DNA of 64,000 bases from positions 1,860,001 to 1,924,000 of the forward strand of contig OZ244890.1 of assembly GCA_965221455.1 (NCBI GenBank), read 5' to 3'. Position 1 is the stretch's first letter, and each line of letters opens with the position of its first letter. The stretch comes from SMWN01 sp965221455 (lineage in GTDB: Bacteria > Pseudomonadota > Gammaproteobacteria > Eutrophobiales > Eutrophobiaceae). The notes beneath the pieces are model-generated. The model was not told the DNA's origin, did no database searches, and worked only from the letters and a program-made list of their open reading frames with translations. Position numbers and translations under genes: made by a program. This document shows positions 56,460-64,000 of this stretch, in pieces.

Positions 56460-59400
56460 ATGCTGACAAAACGACTTAAACGCAATATGACCACGACATG
56501 GCTCAACAAGTGGCACCACCACAATACTCACGCAGACCGCTGCGCCACCGGGTACAAGCACAAACTATCCATGACCGAACGCGCCGCATGCGTGACCGTG
56601 GATGGAGGGAGTGCCCGGCATAAGGTTCTGCATCGTCTGACGCATGGATGCCGTCCGCAGATCCACGGCAAGGTAGCGTGCTGGAACCGCCGCTTGAGCG
56701 AAGCGTTGGCGGACCGCAACAGAAGCAACACCCGCTGCGTTGACGGCGACCCGCGCAATACTCCACAGCACCGCCGCCATCACGAGGCAAAAACGTACAC
56801 ACTCGCAGGCATAACGAGGCAACTGCGCTCAACCGCCGAACGGTCGGGGGCCTGGCGCGGGATGACAGCAGCCATGGTCGCCGTCGCCCTGATGACGGCA
56901 TGGGTTAGCCCGGCGGCACGGGCGCAGGCTCCGCTTCCGGACAGTTTTCGGGTGGCGGGGGCACCCGCCAATTACATCATCCCGGATACAGGCGGTAACG
57001 GCCACACATATAATCTAGGCAGTAATCTCTCAATCCGCTCTGCGGATGGTGACGGGATCTCCGTTTTTGCCGCCCTGAACGGGCAAGACAACATCCAGGT
57101 CGGCAACAATGTGGTGGTCGTGCGGTGGTTCGTGCTAAAAAGCGATGTTAATGAACACCATAGTGGTACTTCTCCTAATCATGAGGCCCGTGTGGGCGAC
57201 AACTGGTTCATCAGAGGGGGCAACCCCCGCCGTTGCACCACAGATGGCAAGATTACTGACGATATCGTAAGCGAGCTTTGCAATGCTTTGCTGTCCGCTA
57301 CCGTTCTTACTGTTCCTGATGCTTATAGCGTCGCCCGACGAGTGCGCAACCCAAGACTGAACGTCACGGTCACCGTCTATGACGCGGACGGGCAGGCATT
57401 CACCGCCAACTGCCGCAGAAACAACACCAACCCGCAGCGCTATATCCAGCCAGTCAACGTTGGCAGGAGCCTGGTGACCCGGAATGACACGCTGGAAAAC
57501 GACGCCCGCTGCCATACCCCGCAAGAGGTGCTCAATGCATACAACGCAGGCAGAATCGCCACATCCAATCTGCATGCTGATTTCGATACCCCGATGTACG
57601 CAGAAGCACCGGACACGGCATCGTACACCTACACCGGGACAATCAATAATGAGACCGTGACGACCCGGCGGAGGTGCAGTGTCAACGTCGTCGGCACTCC
57701 CGGCCCGAACACCCCCTGCCCGGAAGGCACCAATCCGGTCCTATACCCGAATTCCGGGATTCCGACCGGCGGGTGGACTCAGATAGGCATGTCGGAGATT
57801 ATCAGCCCGACCACGCTGGAGGCGTGGTATGACCGGCAGTCAGGACCCCTCAACTTGTCGTTCCCTTTCCGAACCACCATAAGCGGGGCGTTCCCGGCCT
57901 TCGCCAACTTCCTCGCCGCCTGGAATGCAGGTGACAACGACTGGCACAACCCGTTTACCGGAGGCTTCACCACTATTCCGGGACCGGGACGGATATTTCT
58001 TGGGTCTGACAACATAGTGGAGATTCATTGTAGAACCGGGGACGCAAGGGTACGCAGCTCAGGCGGCGTGACCCCCAACATATCATATACTCCGGCTCTG
58101 CGTACCCTGTGTCAATCCACCCCTTACGCCCTCACCAAGCAGTCTGTGGTTACGGCAGTGAGTGGGAATGGTCTAGGCTTAGGCTACAACGACGGCTGGG
58201 GCGCCTGGATTGCGGGCAATATCACCGACAAGAACCAGACACGCACCTGTAATGCCGGGACCGGCGGCCATTGTACCAATGATTACAGTGTCGGCACCAC
58301 CAACCACGGGCAAACCGAGACCCGTCCGAGTGAGACCTTTTGGACGAACTATCTCGTCAACGGCCCGGCCGGGCATACCAATGCAACAGAAAGATTCGGT
58401 GCTGATGTCATAAGCGTGACACTCTCCCGCAACAACAATGATGGTCGGCTGCAACTCCGGAGTGTCCGTACCACCGGCGGCACGAACTCGGTGACTGCAC
58501 ACATCACCACCGACCAGGCAACCCCGAGCACCGGCACACTCCTCGAAAATATAAGCCTGAAGTCCGGCCTGTCCCGTCCGAACTCCTCATGGACCGCTAT
58601 CCCGGGGCCGGGTGTCGTGTTTTACCGACCGTCCGCCAACAACGGCGTGGTCTTATTGGACACTTCATGTAACGCCAGCGGTGATTTAAGAGTGCGCTCA
58701 GGGACCACGACCGACACCGAACAAACCGTACAAGCCAGCTCATTGCTGTGCAATATCGGGGCCGGTGCCGCAGCTATCACCAAACAAGCCATCGGTGCAC
58801 TGAGTGCCACCGACAACTATATTCATGATGCGACGCTCGTGTCATTAGGCGCCATCCAGGACAGTACCCCCAACACCCCGGCCAATGTCGGCGATATCCT
58901 GACCGCCGGTGCGCTGAGCCATCCCACGTTGACCGTCAATATCAGCGCCCATCAATGGCAACGCTGCACCACTCAAAACTGTAGCAGTGCAACAGCTATC
59001 AGCCCGGGCGGCACGGCGGCGACCTACACGGTACAAGCGGCGGACCAGGGCAACTGGCTGCGGGTGCAGGTCACCCAGGGCGGGGATTTCAACGACACCC
59101 TGTTCTCCAACAGCGTACAGGCTGACCGTCGCGGAGCCATCGGCACACTCACCGGTACTGCCCGAGTCGGCGGCACACTGACGGCGGGGTCGGTCACCGA
59201 CCCGGACGCCTCACCGAATACCGATGTCGGCACCATTACCCATGAATGGCAGACAGCGACCGCCTCGGCGGGACCGTTTACCGCCGCACCGGGGACCAAC
59301 AATACCGCCACGTACACCATTGCATCAGACCAATCACAGATAGGCAGTTGGTTGCGCGTGATGGCGAGTTATCCGAATGCGGGAGGCGGTAGCCTGACCG

Positions 59401-62400
59401 CCGACCCGGTAGCGGTCGCAGGTGTGCGGGTGTCACTGACCTCGCTGAGTGTGACTGAGGGGGGCAGCAGCCAGTATACGCTGGTGCTGGGCAGCCGACC
59501 GAGCAACGAGGTGACGATTAGCGTCACCAGTGGCCATGCCGCCGTAACCGCGACCACGTCGCTGACCTTTACCGTGGGTAACTGGAACGTGGCGAAGACG
59601 GTGACGGTGATGGGCGTTGAAGACGCGAATACGGACAGCGAAACCGGTGTGCAACTGAGTCATACGGTCAGCAGCAGCGATACGGTCTATGCCGGGATGA
59701 CGCCGCCCGCCGTGACCGTGAATGTCATGGATATCGACACAGGCGTGAGCGCGAGCACGGCCACGCTGGCGGTTGATGAGGGCGGCACCAACATGTACAC
59801 GCTGAACTTGAATACGCGACCGACGCATGCGGTCACGATTGCCGTGACCAGTGACCATCCCGCCGTGACCCTGAATCCGGCGACCCTGAGCTTCGACATG
59901 AACAACTGGAACCAGCCGCAGGCGGTGACCGTGACAGCTATTGAGGACGCGAATGCGACCAGCGAAACCGGTGTGCAACTGAGTCATGCGCTGAGCAGCA
60001 GTGATACGCTTTATGCGGCGGCGAACCCGCCCACCGTGACCGTGAGTGTCACGGATAACGATACGGCGAGTGTGACCGTGAGTACGACCACGCTGGCGGT
60101 CAATGAGGGCGGTACCAACCAATATACGCTGCGCCTGGCGAGCCAACCGAGCCACGAGGTCACGCTTGGCGTCACCAGTGACCATGCCGCAGCAACCGTC
60201 AGTCCGGCGACCCTGCGCTTCGACATGAATACCTGGAACCAGGTGCAGACGGTGACCGTGATGGGCGTTGAGGACGCTGATACGAACGACGTCAGCGGTG
60301 TGCAACTGCGTCATACGGTGCGCAGCAGTGATACGCTTTATGCGGCGCTGACCCCGCCCGTCGTGACCGTGAGTGTCACAGATAACGACGTCGGGGTGAC
60401 CGTGAGTACGACCACGCTGGCGGTCAATGAGGGCGGCACCAGCGAGTATACACTGCGCCTGGAGACGCAACCGACGCATGCGGTCATGCTGAGCGTGACC
60501 AGTGACCATGCCGCCGTGACCGTGACCTCGCCGCTGACCTTTGACAGGGATAACTGGAACCAGTTGCAGACGGTGACCGTGACGGCGGTTGAAGACGCTA
60601 ATACGGACAGCGAGCGCGGTGTGCAACTGAGTCATACGATGAGCAGCAGTGATACGCGCTATGCGGCGCTGATCCCGCCTGCGGTGACCGTGAGTGTCAC
60701 GGATAACGATGCCGGTGTGGTGGTGAGCACGGACACGCTGGCGGTCAATGAAGGCGGCACCAGCGCATATACACTGCGGTTGGCGACCCAACCGAGCCAC
60801 GATGTCACGCTGAGCGTGACCAGCGACAATGCCGCCGTGACCGCGACCGCGTCGCTAACCTTTACCAGAAATACCTGGAACCAGGTGCAGACGGTGACCG
60901 TGACGGGTACTGAGGACGCCGATACGGACAGCGAAACCGGCGTGCAACTGAGTCATACGGTGAGCAGCAGCGATGCGGGCTATGCCGCCGTGACGCCGTC
61001 CGCCGTGACCGTGAGTGTCACGGATAACGACACCGCGGCTGTGCTCGTGAGCACGACCACGCTGACGGTCAATGAAGGCCGCACCAGCGCATATACACTG
61101 CGGTTGGCGACCCCACCGAGCCACGATGTCACGATTAGCGTGACCAGTGACAACGCCGCCGTGACCGCGACCGCCTCGCTGACCTTTACCAGACATACCT
61201 GGAACCAGGCGCAGACGGTGACGGTGACGGGGGTTGAGGACGCGAATGCGACCGGCGAAACCGGTGTGCAACTGAGTCATGCGGTGAGCAGCAGTGATAC
61301 GGGCTATGCCGCCGTGACACCGCTCGCCGTGACCGTGACGGTCACCGATAACGACACACCGGGTGTGACGGTGATCGCGAGCCCGGCCACGGTGGCGGTC
61401 GGTGAAAGTCACACCGGCGGCTATCGCATTGTACTGGATACCCTGCCGAGTGCTGATGTGACGGTGGCGGTGACGAGTGGCGACCCAGAAGCAGTGAGCG
61501 CGACCCCCTCGCTGACGTTTACCGAAGATAACTGGGACAGTATGCAGACGGTGATGGTGACGGGCGTTGAGGATGCCGACTCGAACCATGAGAGCGTGCG
61601 CCTGAGTCATACGGTCACCAGCATGGATAGCAGCTATAACGGTGTGGCGGTGACGGTGGCGAATGCCGGTCGTGATGATAACAGTGGGACCGTGACGGTG
61701 AGCGTGACGGATAACGAAGTGGCAGGGGCGACGGTCAGTGCGACCCTGCTGACGGTGGCCGAAGGGTCGACCGTCACGTATACGCTGGAATTGAATACCC
61801 GGCCGAGTGCCGCGGTGACCGTGATGGTGAGCAGTGACGCGCAGGACGCCGTCACGGCGACTCCCTCGTTGACGTTTACCACGACCAATTGGAATGTCGC
61901 CCGCACCGTGACCGTGACCGGCGCGGAGGATACCGATGCCAGCAACGAGCGCGTGCGCCTGAGTCACACCGTGAGCAGCATGGATAACGATTACAATGAT
62001 GTCAGCATCTTCCCTGTGGTGGTCAACACGACGGATAACGATACCGCAGGCGTGAGGCTGAGCACGACCGCGTTGACCGTTGCCGAAGGCGGCAACAACA
62101 CGTTCACGGTAGTCCTGGATAGCCTGCCGACGGATATTGTCTCCATGGTCATCTCGAATCCCGATGATGGCGCCGTGAGCATCAGCCCATCGGACTTTGT
62201 GTTTAGCGGCGCCGACTGGGACCAAGCACGCACGGTGACGGTGATGGCGGTTGAAGATACTGACGCCAGGGATGAGCGCGTGAGCCTGACACTGAATAGT
62301 GCGAGTACAGACCTTAACTATGATGGTCGTGCGGCCGCCCGCAGCGTCGCCGTGACGGTGACGGATGACGAAGTGCCGCCTCCTGGTGTGACGGTGAGTT

Positions 62401-64000
62401 TGACCACGCTGGCCGTGGCTGAAGGCGGCACGGGTGACTATACCGTGGTGCTGGATGCGCCGCCGAGAGCTGCGGTAAATATTACGGTGCGCAGTGACGA
62501 TATCAGTGCCGCGACCGCGACCGCGACGGCGACGTCGCCGTTAATGTTTACCTCTGACAACTGGAGCATGCCGCAGACGGTGACGGTGATGGGAGTTGAG
62601 GATGTGGATGCGGTGAGTGAAAGCGGCGTGCGCCTGAGTCATCGGGTGAGCAGTACAGACGCCCGCTATGGCACCTTGACGCCGGATGCCGTGAGGGTGA
62701 ACTTGACGGATAACGACACGGCCGGTCTCGACGTGGTGACTGAACTCAACGTGAAAGAAGGTGAGATGGGCACGTTGACCCTGAAGCTCCACAGCCGACC
62801 GACACACCCGGTTGTTGTGCTCATCGAAAGCGCGAATACCGCGATTGCGACCGTCACCCCGTCGCCGAGCCTGACCTTTAACGAAACCAATTGGCATATC
62901 GCCCGAACGGTGACGGTGACCGGCATTGAGGATGTTGATGCCAGAGATGCGATGGTGGCGCTGAGGCTGGGCAGCATCAGTGCCGACCTCGACTATCTGG
63001 GTCTGGCGGCAAGCATCGCGGTGACCGTGACCGATGATGATAAAGGCGGCTTGCTGGTGACACCGACGATGCTGACGCTCGGCGAAGGCGGCAGGGCGAC
63101 CTACACCCTGGTGCTGGACAGCAAGCCGTTCGGAAATGTTCAGTTTAACCTCCGGCCTGCCACCGGCACGGCGATTGAGCATGTGCGCGTGGCACCGGGC
63201 AATTTATTTTTTGGGCAGCGCAATTGGAACCAGCCGCAAACGGTGACATTGACGGGTGTCGAGGATGCTGACACGAACAATGAATCAGTACGTCTGCTGT
63301 ATGTGCCTACATCCCTCAACTCGGTGGATACAGCAACCTTTACAACAACGGTGAGTGTCGACGTGACCGTGACGGATAATGATGTCGTCGGTGTCACGGT
63401 GGATCCGACCAACAGGATCCTTGATGAAAGGGGAAACAGCACCTATACACTGGTCCTGAATACCCTGCCGACGGACCCTGTCACGGTGGCGGTCGCCAGT
63501 GACAATATGAATGCAGCGACGGTGATTGATGCGACCCGGATCTTTGACACGAATAACTGGAACATCGCGCAGACCGTGACGGTGTTCGGTGTTCCGGATC
63601 CTGATACCCACGATGCAAGCGTGCGCCTGACGCATACGGCGACGAGTATGGACACCCGCTATCACAGCGTCGCGATAACGCCGGTCACCTTGCGCGTGAC
63701 GGATAGTGATACCGCCAGTGTAACAGTGACGCCGAGCAGCAGAACCCTGGCTGAAGGCGGGCTTGCGGATAGTTACACCGTGAGACTGTCTCACCGACCG
63801 ACCGCCGATGTCAGCATTGCGGTGACGAGTGCCGATGCAGGTGCGGTGAGCGTGAGTCCGGCGACCCTGATGCTGACTGCGGATAATTGGGACGAGGCGC
63901 AAACGGTGACCATCCGTGCGGTTGAGGATGCGGATGCGACGGATGAAAGTGTGCGCCTGCGGCATGCGGCGACGAGTGCGGATAGCCACTACAACGCTAT
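56460..64000 (+). CDS. Giant secreted protein with tandem Calx-beta-like repeats (5' part)
   Basis: One uninterrupted frame of 2,513 codons runs from ATG 56460 to the right edge. Residues 1-134 are a basic, His- and Arg-rich extension; a signal-peptide core MTAAMVAVALMTAWVSPAARA lies at 135-155, so a start at Met135 (56862) is a real alternative. Residues about 160-790 form an unrecognised region with many Cys. Two Ig-like units with WQR/WQT and GNWLRV/GSWLRV follow (about 790-988). From 59424 at least 14 units of about 110 residues repeat the pattern EGG..YTL, then NW...QTVTVTG.ED, then VTVTDND. Likely a surface adhesin; no export signature is visible inside the window. Confidence 0.85.
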   Translation, partial: MLTKRLKRNMTTTWLNKWHHHNTHADRCATGYKHKLSMTERAACVTVDGGSARHKVLHRLTHGCRPQIHGKVACWNRRLSEALADRNRSNTRCVDGDPRNTPQHRRHHEAKTYTLAGITRQLRSTAERSGAWRGMTAAMVAVALMTAWVSPAARAQAPLPDSFRVAGAPANYIIPDTGGNGHTYNLGSNLSIRSADGDGISVFAALNGQDNIQVGNNVVVVRWFVLKSDVNEHHSGTSPNHEARVGDNWFIRGGNPRRCTTDGKITDDIVSELCNALLSATVLTVPDAYSVARRVRNPRLNVTVTVYDADGQAFTANCRRNNTNPQRYIQPVNVGRSLVTRNDTLENDARCHTPQEVLNAYNAGRIATSNLHADFDTPMYAEAPDTASYTYTGTINNETVTTRRRCSVNVVGTPGPNTPCPEGTNPVLYPNSGIPTGGWTQIGMSEIISPTTLEAWYDRQSGPLNLSFPFRTTISGAFPAFANFLAAWNAGDNDWHNPFTGGFTTIPGPGRIFLGSDNIVEIHCRTGDARVRSSGGVTPNISYTPALRTLCQSTPYALTKQSVVTAVSGNGLGLGYNDGWGAWIAGNITDKNQTRTCNAGTGGHCTNDYSVGTTNHGQTETRPSETFWTNYLVNGPAGHTNATERFGADVISVTLSRNNNDGRLQLRSVRTTGGTNSVTAHITTDQATPSTGTLLENISLKSGLSRPNSSWTAIPGPGVVFYRPSANNGVVLLDTSCNASGDLRVRSGTTTDTEQTVQASSLLCNIGAGAAAITKQAIGALSATDNYIHDATLVSLGAIQDSTPNTPANVGDILTAGALSHPTLTVNISAHQWQRCTTQNCSSATAISPGGTAATYTVQAADQGNWLRVQVTQGGDFNDTLFSNSVQADRRGAIGTLTGTARVGGTLTAGSVTDPDASPNTDVGTITHEWQTATASAGPFTAAPGTNNTATYTIASDQSQIGSWLRVMASYPNAGGGSLTADPVAVAGVRVSLTSLSVTEGGSSQYTLVLGSRPSNEVTISVTSGHAAVTATTSLTFTVGNWNVAKTVTVMGVEDANTDSETGVQLSHTVSSSDTVYAGMTPPAVTVNVMDIDTGVSASTATLAVDEGGTNMYTLNLNTRPTHAVTIAVTSDHPAVTLNPATLSFDMNNWNQPQAVTVTAIEDANATSETGVQLSHALSSSDTLYAAANPPTVTVSVTDNDTASVTVSTTTLAVNEGGTNQYTLRLASQPSHEVTLGVTSDHAAATVSPATLRFDMNTWNQVQTVTVMGVEDADTNDVSGVQLRHTVRSSDTLYAALTPPVVTVSVTDNDVGVTVSTTTLAVNEGGTSEYTLRLETQPTHAVMLSVTSDHAAVTVTSPLTFDRDNWNQLQTVTVTAVEDANTDSERGVQLSHTMSSSDTRYAALIPPAVTVSVTDNDAGVVVSTDTLAVNEGGTSAYTLRLATQPSHDVTLSVTSDNAAVTATASLTFTRNTWNQVQTVTVTGTEDADTDSETGVQLSHTVSSSDAGYAAVTPSAVTVSVTDNDTAAVLVSTTTLTVNEGRTSAYTLRLATPPSHDVTISVTSDNAAVTATASLTFTRHTWNQAQTVTVTGVEDANATGETGVQLSHAVSSSDTGYAAVTPLAVTVTVTDNDTPGVTVIASPATVAVGESHTGGYRIVLDTLPSADVTVAVTSGDPEAVSATPSLTFTEDNWDSMQTVMVTGVEDADSNHESVRLSHTVTSMDSSYNGVAVTVANAGRDDNSGTVTVSVTDNEVAGATVSATLLTVAEGSTVTYTLELNTRPSAAVTVMVSSDAQDAVTATPSLTFTTTNWNVARTVTVTGAEDTDASNERVRLSHTVSSMDNDYNDVSIFPVVVNTTDNDTAGVRLSTTALTVAEGGNNTFTVVLDSLPTDIVSMVISNPDDGAVSISPSDFVFSGADWDQARTVTVMAVEDTDARDERVSLTLNSASTDLNYDGRAAARSVAVTVTDDEVPPPGVTVSLTTLAVAEGGTGDYTVVLDAPPRAAVNITVRSDDISAATATATATSPLMFTSDNWSMPQTVTVMGVEDVDAVSESGVRLSHRVSSTDARYGTLTPDAVRVNLTDNDTAGLDVVTELNVKEGEMGTLTLKLHSRPTHPVVVLIESANTAIATVTPSPSLTFNETNWHIARTVTVTGIEDVDARDAMVALRLGSISADLDYLGLAASIAVTVTDDDKGGLLVTPTMLTLGEGGRATYTLVLDSKPFGNVQFNLRPATGTAIEHVRVAPGNLFFGQRNWNQPQTVTLTGVEDADTNNESVRLLYVPTSLNSVDTATFTTTVSVDVTVTDNDVVGVTVDPTNRILDERGNSTYTLVLNTLPTDPVTVAVASDNMNAATVIDATRIFDTNNWNIAQTVTVFGVPDPDTHDASVRLTHTATSMDTRYHSVAITPVTLRVTDSDTASVTVTPSSRTLAEGGLADSYTVRLSHRPTADVSIAVTSADAGAVSVSPATLMLTADNWDEAQTVTIRAVEDADATDESVRLRHAATSADSHYNA
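59424..64000 (+). repeat. At least 14 tandem Calx-beta-like repeat units (about 330 bases each)
   Basis: Unit starts include 59424, 59745 and 63720; 13 units span 4,296 bases, averaging about 330. Units 3-6 are nearly alike at DNA level (the phrase GTGAGTGTCACGGATAACGA recurs), while units 7-14 are more divergent, which suggests recent duplication or conversion at the left of the array. The last unit is cut by the window edge. Confidence 0.85.

Noticed and set aside
56503..56901. Minus-strand frame of 132 residues at the start of the giant gene
   Set aside because: It overlaps the continuous plus frame and has a low-complexity Arg, Cys and Ser composition.
59433..62225. Long minus-strand frames (455 and 456 residues) rich in His, Arg and Gly opposite the repeat array
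   Set aside because: They are the reverse reading of the Calx-beta-like repeats; the plus frame has the structured repeat pattern and runs through 2,500 codons.
59424..64000. Regular 330-base repeats considered as CRISPR or satellite
   Set aside because: The units are coding, in frame, far longer than CRISPR repeats, and have no unique spacers.

Overview
The window reads as a chromosomal segment of a gammaproteobacterium. The evidence is the fabA-fabB pair for anaerobic-type unsaturated fatty acid synthesis, coq7, a class III PHA synthase (phaE-phaC, typical of purple-sulfur and other sulfur-oxidising gammaproteobacteria), the tig-clpP-clpX-lon-hup-ppiD block, and lpxH. The genus cannot be fixed from the sequence. 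Most of the window (about 0.1-55 kb) is fairly AT-rich with ordinary housekeeping genes. The last 9 kb is visibly more GC-rich.

Layout. 0-2.4 kb: the extreme 3' end of a Calx-beta-type repeat protein, a cation/proton antiporter with an RCK domain, and a frameshifted small metalloprotease-like gene. 2.4-4.2 kb: fabA-fabB on the minus strand. 4.3-5.8 kb: a small cluster of integron gene cassettes without an integrase, with two recognisable attC sites, one intact cassette gene and two damaged small genes. 5.9-11.4 kb: ispG, an OmpA-like lipid-anchored or periplasmic protein, a poorly coding stretch, acs and ppa. 11.5-13.9 kb: phaE-phaC, with a histone-like lysine-rich tail on PhaE. 13.9-15.5 kb: an orphan and probably truncated HsdS beside tRNA-Gln. 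15.7-23.6 kb: rplM-rpsI, coq7, a Pit phosphate transporter with its DUF47 partner, a Deg-family protease, a HAD phosphatase and rmuC. 23.7-30.9 kb: a six-gene MoxR/Bat operon. 31-35 kb: a methyltransferase, lpxH, ppiB and cysS. 35.4-36.8 kb: tRNA genes Pro, Arg, His, Lys and Leu, with a secreted cysteine-rich small protein gene between them. 36.8-47.5 kb: tig, clpP, clpX, lon, hup, tRNA-Val, tRNA-Asp, ppiD, a dicarboxylate/amino acid symporter and fabI. 47.7-55 kb: a peptide ABC transporter operon interrupted by eroded fadJ-like and yciA-like genes. 55-56.1 kb: a wrecked clpB copy. 56.46-64 kb: the 5' part (more than 2,500 codons) of a giant secreted protein whose downstream half is at least 14 tandem Calx-beta-like repeats; it runs off the window.

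How it fits together. The protease/chaperone block (trigger factor, ClpXP, Lon, HU, PpiD), the Deg protease and the Bat operon make a protein-quality and envelope-maintenance theme. FabA/FabB/FabI supply fatty acids, and Acs, Ppa and PhaEC link acetate activation to carbon storage. The accessory interest lies in the cassette cluster, the giant repeat protein with a probable paralogue end at the opposite edge of the window, the Cys-rich precursor-like protein, and the number of frameshifted or deleted genes, which suggests a genome with several loci under relaxed selection.
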